From Cymbomonas tetramitiformis (lineage: Eukaryota; Chlorophyta; Pyramimonadophyceae; Pyramimonadales; Pyramimonadaceae), in NCBI GenBank assembly GCA_001247695.2, contig LGRX02033498.1:35054-99053 (forward strand): a stretch of DNA of 64,000 bases. The letters run 5' to 3'. The notes under the pieces were generated by a model. That model was given only the letters and a program-made list of their open reading frames with translations, had not been told where the DNA came from and did not search any database. The first letter of the stretch is position 1. Every line of letters begins with the position of its first letter. The translations under genes were made by a program, and so were the position numbers. This document shows, one piece after another, positions 33,180-43,059 of this stretch.

Positions 33180-34034
33180 TCAGAAGTCCTCCAGTGACCA
33201 AGTCGTAGTCACCAACCAATCAGAAACACGAGTCTGGCGGAAATGCGCTGGTCGTCTACAAAGGGGACACGTGCCGGCAAGATCCAACCACGCAAGGATA
33301 CAATGCCAATGGCATATGCCCCGTCCTGTCCAGCACCTACATGGAAGAAGAGCGGAGACACAGTTTTGCCACAGCGGCACGGTTGCGGCACATAGCAGGC
33401 AGCATGAAACATCTGCAGGGACTCGTTGATGCATCTCCAGAGGTGAAAAGAGCTCGTCGATGCAGAGTTGGCGAGTCCTTTGCGTTGTGGGCCGTTGAAG
33501 CAAAGAACTTGCGCTGAGGGCTGCTGCTGGGCCACCAGTCTTCGCGTCGGGCTGCACGTGCTGGACTGTTTGCAGAGTAGCACTCGCGCCTGCGTCGTGG
33601 GCTGCTGAGGCATCAGCCATCGCGCTGGGGTGCATGTGCTGGGCTGCCTGCGGAGCATCGCTTGCACCTGCGTCCTGGGTTGCTGAGCCATCAACCATTG
33701 CGTCGGGCTGCTCGTGCTGAGCTGTCTGCGGAGCACCGATGCTGGGGCAGCTCGCTACCGTGGGCGGCCGCAGCTCAGCGCCGCTAGTGGGGCAGCTCGC
33801 TGCCGTGGACGGCCGCGGCTCAGCGCCGCTGCTGGGGCAGCTCGCTGCCGTGGGCGGCCGCGGCTCAGCGCCGCTGCTGGGGCAGCTCGCTGCCGAGGGC
33901 GGCCGCAGCTCAGCACCGCTGCTGGGGCAGCTTGCTGCCGTTGGCGGCCGCAGCTCAGCGCCGCTGCTGGGACAGCTCGCTGCCGTGGGCGGCCGCAGCT
34001 CAGGGCATGCGCTTGTAGCTTTAGCACCCGCCAC
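33180..34034 (-). CDS. RING-CH (C4HC3) zinc-finger protein carried by the transposon
   Basis: The frame has 284 residues. Residues 10-100 are about six copies of a 15-residue repeat, SCPSSGAELRPPTAA, followed by three looser repeats around QTAQHEQPDAM. The C-terminus holds C212-x2-C215-x16-C232-x-C234-x7-H242-x2-C245-x10-C256-x2-C259, which fits the RING-CH (RINGv) consensus of MARCH-type ubiquitin ligases. CHWHCILAWLDLAGTCPLCR is the diagnostic stretch. No transmembrane segment is seen, unlike most MARCH proteins. It lies inside the right inverted array. A ubiquitin-ligase activity is inferred from the fold only. The start is chosen as the first ATG of the frame. Confidence 0.6.
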   Translation of the reverse strand: MAGAKATSACPELRPPTAASCPSSGAELRPPTAASCPSSGAELRPPSAASCPSSGAEPRPPTAASCPSSGAEPRPSTAASCPTSGAELRPPTVASCPSIGAPQTAQHEQPDAMVDGSATQDAGASDAPQAAQHMHPSAMADASAAHDAGASATLQTVQHVQPDAKTGGPAAALSASSLLQRPTTQRTRQLCIDELFSPLEMHQRVPADVSCCLLCAATVPLWQNCVSALLPCRCWTGRGICHWHCILAWLDLAGTCPLCRRPAHFRQTRVSDWLVTTTWSLEDF

Positions 34035-34134
34035 CCGGCAACTGCTAGTGCCCCAACTCCTGCAACTGCAATAATATGCGTATCATTAGGGCAAAGTGAA
34101 AGTATTCATGTGATGATGCATTGTGATAACTTCT

Positions 34135-34735
34135 GATAACTTGCAATGACTTCTAACATTGTGATTTCTAATATTGTATATCACACGCGCCCGCGAGACA
34201 TGCAATTTCTGATTTGCAACCATTTTACAGACGAAATTAGCTCCCCAGCACCCCGTGAATATGTCCCGATGTGAAATTTCGCTTCTCATTGCCTAGGTAT
34301 GATCTCTAAATACTTCTCACAACGTGTAATAACTTCCCCGTATCATTTGCATATCTGACGCGCCCGCAAGATATGCAATTTCTGCTTTGCAGCCATTTTA
34401 CAGACGAAATTGGCTCCCCAGCATCCCGTGAATGTGTCCCGATGTGAAATTTCGCTTCTCATTGCCTACGGATGACCTCTAAATACTTCTCACAACGTGT
34501 AATAACTTCCCCGTATCATTTGCATATCTCACGCGCCCGCGAGATATGCATTTTCTGCTTTGCAGCCATTTTACAGACGAAATTAGCTCCCCAGCACCCC
34601 GTGAATATGTCCCGATGTGAAATTTTGCTTCTCATTGCCTACGGATGACCTCTAAATACTTCTCACAACGTCTAATAACTTCCCCGTATCATTTGCATAT
34701 CTCACGCGCCCGCAAGATATGCAAGGTATGTACGG
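34135..34735. repeat. 173-bp subterminal array, right (inverted), about 3.5 units
   Basis: Inverse of the left array. Units carry TTTACAGACGAAATTAGCTC, TCCCGATGTGAAATTTCGCT and TAATAACTTCCCCGTATCAT. Spacing measured between 34,371 and 34,544 is 173 bases. Confidence 0.85.
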
Positions 34736-34964
34736 CAGCCCGTCCGCGACCTGTAAGCAGCCCTGTGGCCACTACAATTATCAAAAATATAAAATATTGC
34801 CTCTAGATGATTTCTTTTAACCACTAAGTACTTCTTGAAACTTCTTGCGACAATTTCTAAATGTCATTTTCATCGATTATGCAATCCGGGCCCACCTAGC
34901 CGTGCTACATGCCATGTGTTGTAATTTGGGGGGTTTGGAACATTCATACGGCCGCGAAATTCGT

Positions 34965-35053
34965 GCGAAAAATACGCGAAAATAGGGGACTTTGCGCGAA
35001 AAAAGAAAAAAGAAAAATGGGTAAACAAAACGCAAAACGTGCTCAGGGCTAAT
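34965..35053. repeat. Right arm of the 12.8-kb-spaced inverted pair
   Basis: GCGAAAATAGG-type sequence ending GTGCTCAGGGCTAAT, the inverse of 22,210-22,330. It lies 50 bp outside the right end of the large transposon. Confidence 0.4.
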
Positions 35054-35083
35054 GGGTAGGAATTAACGTCCGAGGCCCATGAG

Positions 35084-35790
35084 ATGCTCGCGAACTTTCT
35101 TTCAAAAAGTGTCCCTTCAACGCAAGCTCCAAGTGACGACACGAGCAAGTCGCCACAAAAATCACAACGTGAAATCTTGGTTGAATCTGAGGGAGACGAA
35201 GGGGATGACGAAACCACCACGAAATGCACGAAAGGACGTAGGCAAGGGGGAAGGATCGTTTGGATCGAAGCCTCCACTCTCTGGTTGATCGACTGCGTGA
35301 CTCGATATCCAAAACGTCCACGAGAAGACGCAAATGCCCAAGCAAGTGAAACATGCTTGGAAGAGTGTCATTGCTGAGGTCAAGGAGAAGTACAAGGACA
35401 TCAACTCTACTAAACAAGTGAAGACTATAAGTGGAACTCCCTCAAGGGGATCTATTATCGTCGAACAGCTTTGGATCACGACACCAACAAGGCCAAGCAT
35501 GTCACCGGAACTCTCTGCCAGGTGTGCACACTTTCCAATGTATTTTTACATACTCCTCTACTCTCTGTTCAAACCGTTTATTCTCTTTGATCAACATATT
35601 GCGCAGGGTCAAGTTGATTGGTTCCACCTTGAAATTGAAAATAATTGAAAATTATACACCGCCCTTCACGACATCCGTGGCAAGGATCAAGCTTCTGCCC
35701 CTTGCTACCTCATCGATGGCGACGACATCAAGACCGGCGATTCGTTGCCACAGGCCAGCACACCCGCAGGAGCAAGAAAAACTATTATTT
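35084..35790 (+). pseudogene. Decayed Myb/SANT-like DNA-binding gene
   Basis: Pieces in changing plus frames, in order: GRIVWIEASTLWLIDCV (about 35,250), KQVKHAWKSVIAEVKEKYKD (35,337) and WNSLKGIYYRRTALDHDTNK (35,432). The last ends ...TLCQ before a possible donor GTGTGC at about 35,522. DIRGKDQASAPCYLIDGDD follows (about 35,665), after a possible intron ending TTGCGCAG. The spacing of W, LI, W..V and W..LK..Y fits Myb/SANT-like domains found in transposase accessory proteins. Two frame changes inside the domain argue for a pseudogene. Confidence 0.4.
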
Positions 35791-35926
35791 AGGAATAGAA
35801 TGGTGTAAAAATGGGGAATATAAATGATGTGATATTTTTCGGGAATAAATTCGTGACACCTGCACATACATGAAATTTACGTAAGGAATCGCCGCCAAAC
35901 TCGATCGGGACGCAGTGTGCTTTCGC

Positions 35927-37478
35927 TTAAGGCTTCACTGCACGTATACCCACACTGTTTGCGAGTAACTTAGATTAGGAAAACATTTTCCCAACGTTCG
36001 TAACGCACATAGATATATTAATTAGACTCCTAGGAAGTTTTTGAGCTGTTGATTGAGCCGATCCGTGGCCGCATCAGCTCAGTTTGCAGTCGTGACTGCG
36101 AGCCAAGCTGATAGGCCCTTATAATTTTCATGCACATCGCATAAAAACTCAAACAGCGGAGGGGTCCTCGTGCGTTCTAGCGCACGATACTTGGCAAAAA
36201 TAATGCTAACAGCAATATTGGTGCACCCTCAAACGCACAACCTCTGATGTAAGCTATGCACAAAACGCGTGCTGCACATCATGAGGCAGGTTTCGGTTTG
36301 GGTTTGCATGTGCCCAAACCCAAACATGCCAAACAGCAAAGGGCTTCCCGTGTGTTCAAGCGCATGTAACTTTGCAAAAGTATTACTAAGATATATATCG
36401 TTTAGTCGCCAAAAGCCCAAGGCCTCAAAAGCCTTGTGCACGAAGCCATCAATTTATTTCTTTGGCAGATTTATTGGGTTTGTGTTCGAGTGTACCCAAA
36501 CCCAATACATGCCAAACTGAAAAGTACTTCCCGTGCGTTAAAGCTCGCAAAACTATGCACAAATATTTACAAGATTTATATATTTCAGTTCTCATAAGCT
36601 CAAGGCCTGACCGCCTGAGAAAACTTGTTGGCAAAACCATCAATTTATTTCTTTGGCAGATCTATTGGGCTTGGGTTCGAATGTTTCCAAACCCAATACA
36701 TGCTAAACAGCAAACGGCTTCCCGTGCGTTCTAGCGCACGTAACTGCGTAGAAATATTGCCAAAATATAATTATCTTTGATATATTCGAAGCACAAGGTC
36801 TAAGAAGGTCTGTGCGCAAAATGGTTTAACTATTTCTTTGACACATATTTTAGCGTGATATTCAAGCTCATAAATCTGGGTCAAAGAAATGATATGTTAA
36901 CTTCGCGCACAAGCTATCGCAAACCTTGCACTTCAGAATATGAAATATATGCATCTGATCAATGTATTTTGCAAAGTTACGTGCGCCGGAACTCGCGGGA
37001 AGCCCTTCGCTGTTTGGCATGCTTGGGTTTGGGTACAATGAAACCCAAACCCAAAAGGCATCATGCCAGCACGCGACCGTCTTTAATATACTCAACGGCT
37101 TGCCATATACTCTTGAGGGTGCACTGATATTGCTATGAACAATATCACTGCCAAGTTTCGTGAGACAATTCTCACGAAAACCCCTTTTATGCAAAGTCGC
37201 AATAAGTGGTTGAAACCATCTCACACCGCATCACCAACTTAGCTTGCAGTCGCGACTGAATGCTAAGCTGATGCGGTTGCGGATCGGGGACCAATCGATA
37301 GCTCGCGAAAGAACGAAAGGTAATCACCTAATGAATACAAAAAGCTTTAGAATCGAATGGTGGAAAAAATTATGCTTCGTGCAATAAATTGTTTAGAAGA
37401 AGGGGGTGTGCCAGAAGCAAAATATTGCACACGCTGAACCGCTTGTACCTCCGCGGTACCTAGTGATATTTGATAGTA
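35927..37478. mobile_element. 1.55-kb foldback element, copy A
   Basis: About 90 percent alike to copy B at 40,398-41,928, both starting TTAAGGCTTCACTGCACGT and ending near TAGTGATAT..GATAGT. The two halves of each copy are inverse to each other: CCGATCCG..CCGCATCAGCT near 36,058 mirrors 37,222-37,290, and GGTGCACCCTCAA near 36,220 mirrors 37,110. The left half holds three ~190-bp sub-repeats with CTTCCCGTGCGTTCTAGCGC. No ORF of note. Long, internally repeated inverted arms are typical of foldback transposons. Confidence 0.7.
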
Positions 37479-37785
37479 CAAATAATAGATGGCATGTGAC
37501 ATCAAATCTATTCCCGGAAAATAGTACTTCGTTTATATTCCCCATTTTGCATTTAGCCTTTTTCTATTCCCGATTAATTGTCATACCCAGGAGCAACACC
37601 TGCAACTCCTGCTACCCCTGCAGTAGCAGCTACAACCACAGCCACGCGCACCCCATCAGTCGCATCAGCCAAGCCTGCCAGAAAGGAGACCGGCGAAGGC
37701 ACCTCGCAATGCCACTTCTAAGGTGAGCCTGCTTACCTTTGTGCACACTCCCTATTCGGGTGTCCCATAGGGAGCCTCCTTTTCT

Positions 37786-38256
37786 TTGGACATGTCCGAC
37801 AAAGACGAGTGCTGGGAGCAATCTGACAGCGACGAGGTGAATGAAGACGAGGATGCCCACTTCGAACTCCGCGGTCCCACCAACGCCAAGCGCCCACGCG
37901 CCGTGCAGGAGAAAAGCAGTGCACGCACCCTTGCAAACCAGTCCCGCAAGCTGCAGCAAACCCACGCAGCCATGCGGCGTCTCGTGAGACACATGCGAGA
38001 GTCCGAGCAACGCAGGGCAGAGGAACGTGTTGCTGAGATCGTGGCCTCTGAGGCTCGCCTCACCGAGTCCATGCGGCTGCAATCGGAGGCTCGGATTGAA
38101 ATGACCTACACATCATGCACAACATTCGGAAAGGACATCCCAATGCATCCTCACATGGTGATGCGCTACACGGAGGCCGCAGCGGCCGCGGCCAAGGCCG
38201 AGGCCGAGCGGGGCCACTGTTTCTACAGCAACCCACCCCGCACACATGCAACGTGA
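37786..38256 (+). CDS. Acidic/coiled-coil hypothetical protein
   Basis: The 156 codons begin with an acidic stretch (residues 1-28, many D/E), then a basic AKRPR patch. A charged helical segment with heptad-like spacing follows (about 55-110: RKLQQTHAAMRRLVRHMRES and onward). An AAAAAAKAEAE run comes next. I do not recognise a family. Upstream, 37,585-37,720 encodes a T/P/A-rich stretch ending at a possible donor GTGAGC (37,722), so this may be a later exon of a longer gene lying between the two foldback copies. Confidence 0.35.
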   Translation: MDMSDKDECWEQSDSDEVNEDEDAHFELRGPTNAKRPRAVQEKSSARTLANQSRKLQQTHAAMRRLVRHMRESEQRRAEERVAEIVASEARLTESMRLQSEARIEMTYTSCTTFGKDIPMHPHMVMRYTEAAAAAAKAEAERGHCFYSNPPRTHAT

Positions 38257-38555
38257 GCCCGTTCAGCCCGTGCAAACTGAACAGCCGGAGGTTGAGGAGG
38301 TTCGGCAGGTTGAGAAGGATGCTCCAAAAGCTCGGCCGTCTCCGGTTCCGTTCCCGACACTCCCTGCTGGTGTGTGCCCCATCGATCATCCCTCCAAACC
38401 CTAACCCCTAACCCTACTATCGGTGTGCACACTTAGTACTGGGTACTTAATTAAGGTCTTCAGAGCACCAGAGGCTCTCTTTTTGTGCACACCTCCGACA
38501 CACAACCACCTCCCCAAGTTAGGGTTTCTTCGCGTGCCCACTACGTCTATCCGAT

Positions 38556-39110
38556 ATGAGTACATGTTCTACTACTGAGTGCACCTTGATTGCCGCACGT
38601 GGTGGTTTTTGTTGGTCTCATTACTACCGTGCTCCCTCTCGCACACCAGCGGCGCGCAAGGCACGCCGCGTTCTCGCCGCGGCAGACAAAACTGTCTTAT
38701 TGCGGTTCATGCCTGGAATGTTGATCACCAGGCAGAGTCGTCTTAGGAACATGTACATACGTATTCTCCACAACCCCGTCAATCATCTGACAGTGCACGA
38801 CGAGATTGTTTATCTGCACTCTTGTATCAAGTTATCTGGGAAGGTTGACATGCCCTGTGCTGGCACACGTGGCTTCGTAGACGCAGTCACCACGTTATAC
38901 GAGGGTGCAATCGCATCGGTTTTCTGTCAGGACGTAGACACACGGTACCCTGGCTTAGATGCGTATGCTTGGCGATTGCGTGCTCGTGGGTATTCTACTA
39001 TTTTCACGTCGCCTCCGTTTTTTTTATCGCGGACCTTGTCCTCACCTGGGGTGTCCACCAAAACGGGAAAATGGTTTTCGAGGAATATAAAAGTGCAAAA
39101 TGGGAAATAG
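38556..39110 (+). CDS. Hypothetical protein with N-terminal Cys/His cluster
   Basis: The 184 codons start MSTCSTTECTLIAARGGFCW followed by SHYYR, a C-x4-C-x9-C-x2-H pattern that could bind zinc. The middle part (RLRNMYIRILHNPVNHLTVH) looks globular. The last ~35 residues (after TSPPFF) fall in AT-rich repeat-like sequence with GGAATATAAAA and probably are not part of the original protein. No family recognised and no promoter assigned. Confidence 0.35.
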   Translation: MSTCSTTECTLIAARGGFCWSHYYRAPSRTPAARKARRVLAAADKTVLLRFMPGMLITRQSRLRNMYIRILHNPVNHLTVHDEIVYLHSCIKLSGKVDMPCAGTRGFVDAVTTLYEGAIASVFCQDVDTRYPGLDAYAWRLRARGYSTIFTSPPFFLSRTLSSPGVSTKTGKWFSRNIKVQNGK

Positions 39111-39171
39111 AATTTCTGTCCATTTCTGGGGAATAGATTATGTGTCACACGCACATGCGTCTACTATATAG

Positions 39172-39320
39172 TATTCACTCTGGCTTACCACCACGCATTG
39201 TGCGATATGTGCCAAGCAACAGAGGCATCCGATTGTCAAATCAGACCGTGATAATCACGACGCGTGTCCCGGCGTGACGGGGCAAACAAGGCTACACACG
39301 AAGCGATTCACAGCGTGAAA
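39172..39320 (-). repeat. SINE family, inverted truncated copy
   Basis: On the minus strand it matches the body of 3437-3762 and the copies at 145-228 and 351-490, sharing GATGCCTCTGTTGCTTGGCAC and GTAAGCCAGAGTGAATACT. The tRNA head is absent. Confidence 0.65.
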
Positions 39321-39329
39321 CACACATAC

Positions 39330-40290
39330 TGCAGGTATGAGCGAAGGTCGCTGCATACACAGACCATATTAGCATGCACCACGTGATTATCTCTACACGT
39401 GCAGTAATGCATGCTGCGTTATGAACACATGCGTGTAGGCAACTGTGTCGATAACGCGTACCCTTGGATTATATCGTCTCGAAGCCGAACTTGTGCGTGG
39501 TCGTTAGGAACGGATCGTTCGCCGCACGTGCGTATGTATATACTATACTTGCAATACAGTATGCTAGCAATAGTCGCACTGACCACTAACAAACACTTCG
39601 TGACTTCGTGTATGGTTGGTGTATTATATCCGTGTCGTCCTGAGCTGAGCTTTTGATGCAGCTTGCTCGTTTACACACGCGCATGATACTGGGTTGTATG
39701 CATTGATGGAAGAATATATAGCTCATACGCCATGGCTGTACACGTCGTATCGAATATTGCAAACGTTTCGTACGACGTGCCGTTGTTAAGCCTCCTGTCT
39801 TGTCTTATATATAATTATATAATTACCGACTTCATTACAGGATTTCGGATCTTCCGGATGCAATGCATGTAGATAATCAACCCGGTATCTTCGCAACACG
39901 TTGTTGCAATACACCATCACGTACTCATCCTAGAGTAGCGTGTCATACAGTTCATGACCAAGGGTTACAATCATATCATGCATGTATCATCTCAACCGTC
40001 GTGTGCCATCACGTATCAGGACTGCCACCGTATGCCACAGTGACACCATTCGTTATTGATGGAACTTTATTAGGTAATCGTACTGGAAGTATTCAGTCTC
40101 TTCCTAAATCTCTGAAAACGTTTATTACGCTTCCACCGCCTAAGGCGCAATAGCCGAAGGTGTTGACTCTCTCTTTTCATATTTTTCTTATTGGCCGCAT
40201 TATGCGTCTACTATCACCATTGGGAGTGAGATCGTGAGTTTAGGCTTGGTGACAGCACGCGAGACAACACTAAGTATTTTCAGACGTGTT
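39330..40290. other. Stretch without a supportable gene
   Basis: Plus frames of 80-96 codons occur (39,411-39,656; 39,863-40,153) but have no recognisable motif. The second ends PPYATVTPFVIDGTLLGNRT and onward, which looks protein-like but unfamiliar. Confidence 0.35.
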
Positions 40291-40293
40291 CTT

Positions 40294-40344
40294 AAAGTGA
40301 CCAAAAACCGTTCGATTGGCAATCGAACGGTTTTTGGTCACTTT
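40294..40344. repeat. Perfect 24-bp hairpin with 3-nt loop
   Basis: 40,294-40,317 and 40,321-40,344 are exact inverse complements with GGC between. The arms contain GACCAAAAACCGTTCGATT. It lies about 50 bp before foldback copy B. A transcript would form a very stable stem; it could also be a trimmed MITE. Confidence 0.85.
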
Positions 40345-40397
40345 GTCTTCTGAAATTCACGACCGTGAATATTAAATTCGCGGCCGTGAATATTAAA

Positions 40398-41928
40398 TTA
40401 AGGCTTCACTGCACGTCTACCCCACACTGTTTGCGAGTAAATTGGATTAGGAAAACATTTTTCCAACGTTCGCAACGCACATAGATATATCATTTAGACT
40501 CCTAGGAAGTTTTTGAGCTGTTGATTGAGCCGATCCGTGGCCGCATCAGCTCAGTTTGCAGTCGCGAATGCGAGCCAAGCTGATAGGCCCTTATAACTTT
40601 CATGCACATCGCATAAAAACTCAAACAGCGGAGGAGTTCTCGTGCGTTCTAGCGCACGATACTTGGCACCAATATTGCTGCTAGCAATATTGGTGCACCC
40701 TCAAACGCACAACCTCTGATGTAAGCTATGCGCAAAACGCGTGCTGCACATCATGGGTTTGGGTAAACCGCAAACCCAAACCCAAACATGCCAAACAGCA
40801 AAGGGCTTCCCGTGAGTTCCAGCGCACGTGACTTTGCAAAATTAATAGTAAGATATATAGCTTTTAGTTGCCAAAGGCCCAAGGCCTCAAAAGCTTTGTG
40901 CACGAAGCCATCAATTTATTTCTTTGGCAGATTTATTGGGTTGGTGTTCGAGTTTACCCAAACCCAATACATGCCAAACTGAAAAGTACTTCCCGTGCGT
41001 AATAGCGCGCGAAACTATGCACAAATATTTACAAGATGTATATATTTCAGTTCTCATAAGCTCAAGGCCTGAGAAAACTTGTTGGCAAAACCATCAATTT
41101 ATTTCTTTGGCAGATCTATTGGGCTTGGGTTCGAATGTTTCCAAACCCAATACATGCTAAACAGCAAACGGCTTCCCGTGCGTTCTAGCGCACGTAACTG
41201 CGTAGAAATATTGCCAAAATATAATTATCTTTGATATATTCGAAGCACAATGTCTAAGAAAGTCTGTGCGCAAAATGGTTTAACTATTTCTTTGACACAT
41301 ATTTTAGCGTGCTATTCAAACTCATAAAGCTGGGTCAAAGAAATGATATGTTAACTTCGCGCACACGCTATCGCATACCTTGCACTTCAGAAATGTGAAA
41401 TATATACATCTGATCAATATATTTTGCAAAGTTACGTGCGCTTGAACTCACGGGAAGCCCTTCGCTCTTTGGCATGTTTGGGTTTGGGTTCCAAACCCAA
41501 AAGGCATCATGCCAGCACGCGGCCATCTTTAATATACTCAACGGCTTGCCATATGCTCTTGAGGGTGCACTGATATTGCTATGAACAATATCACTGCCAA
41601 GTTTCGTGAGAAAATTCTCACGAAAACCCCTATTCTGCAAAGCCGCAAGTGGTTGAAACCATCTCACACAGCACCAACTTAGCTTGCAGTCGCGACTGAA
41701 TGCTAAGCTGATGCGATTGCGGATGGGGCCAATCGATAGCTCAAACGAAAGGTATTCACCTAATGAATACAAACGCTTTAGAATCGAATGGTGGAAAATA
41801 TTATGCTTCATGCTACATGCAATAAATTGTTTACAAGAAGGGGGTGTGCCAGACGCAAAATATTGCACACGCTGAACCTCCGCGGTGGACACGAGCGGTG
41901 GACACCTACAGTAGTGATATGATAGTGC
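40398..41928. mobile_element. 1.53-kb foldback element, copy B
   Basis: Same structure and orientation as copy A at 35,927-37,478, differing by substitutions and small deletions. The two copies bracket 2.9 kb that contains the ORFs at 37,786 and 38,556. The whole could be a composite element, or two independent insertions. Confidence 0.7.
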
Positions 41929-41929
41929 A

Positions 41930-42920
41930 TGCCGTTCGCATATGCGTTTGTGCACACTTTGCATACTCCCCTTTGGTTGCACTAGTATATTCCCATTTTG
42001 TGCACTAGTATATTCATCCCTTGGCGTGCAGTGTGCATTTGTGTGGGCCATAGACCTTCCAAGCCGAAGTCCGTTGCACATTCATATCGCTCATTGTGTG
42101 AGGGTTTCTTGGTTCAGTTCTGCGAGGTAGTTCTGATCGTGTACATGTGTATTCTACGCAGAATTGCTGTGCGTATCCCGATTGCCGGTTTCACAGGAAC
42201 ATCTGGCAACACTGCTCTGTTCTGTGCGGGAATCTGTTGCGGGAGAATTGGCTGAATATAGTGTTATATATCATTGTCTCCCACCAGCCTAAAAGCCTAG
42301 TTAGAAATCAAAACTTTCCAATTGTATCCTGGTGTCACTTGTCACCACAACATGTTATTCTTTTATCACTTGCCACCTCAGCATTTTATTCTGTTTTCAC
42401 TTCCGAATATTATGTTATTACTTGCCACCTCATCCGATAGCACTATCATAACATCCAATGTGTCAACTGATGGTAGCTCTAACAAACCAAAAATCCGATA
42501 ACTATATGTATACGAAGTAACGAAAATATTGCAGGGCCTGACGGCATATGTCAAAGACCAAGGTACGCACTGGTTCACATTTCTTTTACGTGACTCTGTT
42601 TTAGTTGTATGTTTACACAACAAAATATACAGGCAGTTTGATGAATACTATTTTTCATATAAACTAGAACTTCAGGGTTGGGGGGGATAAACACCCTCAT
42701 TTGAGATTTGGTGAGATTCGATTTTCATAATAACGGTCGTCGTCTATGAGATGTAAAATTTGCGGATTTGTGGACTCGTTTTAATCTTTAGGAATATAAT
42801 GGTTTTTTGAGAAGTGTTATACATTATGTTGTAGGGCACTTTGGCAATTACAGTTCTTTTAATCATGATAGTATTGTGCATGTATACTTGGCGGGTTTGT
42901 TATTAGCTTTGAGTTATTCA
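41930..42920. other. Stretch without a supportable gene
   Basis: AT-rich, no recognisable protein. Short repeated blocks such as ACTTGCCACCTCA occur at about 42,370-42,430. Confidence 0.45.
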
Positions 42921-42924
42921 TTTA

Positions 42925-43050
42925 GGTGTGCGTGCGTATGTGCGTACCATTTGTGAGAGTCGTACGGTTAAGTGTGCGTGTGTATGTGCGTACCATTTTT
43001 AAGAGTCGGATATTCAAGTGTGCGTACGTACGTGTGTGCCATTTGTAGGC
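42925..43050. repeat. 46-bp tandem repeat, three copies
   Basis: Units of GTGTGCGTGCGTATGTGCGT, ACCATTTGTGAGAGTCG and ATTCAA-type ends, with substitutions. Confidence 0.8.
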
Positions 43051-43059
43051 ATGTGTGTG

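Larger units (their letters stand above)
23014..34913. mobile_element. Large DNA transposon with long inverted ends, host of a nested CACTA element
   Basis: The left end GGCATGTAGCACGGCTAGG (23,014) is matched in inverse at the right end (to 34,913). Similarity continues about 200 bp inward through ATAATTGTAGTGGCCACAGG-type blocks. Inside each end is an array of ~173-bp units in opposite orientation. A possible 4-bp target duplication ATGT flanks both ends. Cargo, all on the minus strand: a 518-residue transposase-like ORF near the left end and a RING-CH ORF near the right. A CACTA-like element (26,074-32,107) is inserted between them. Without it the element is about 5.9 kb. Confidence 0.7.
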
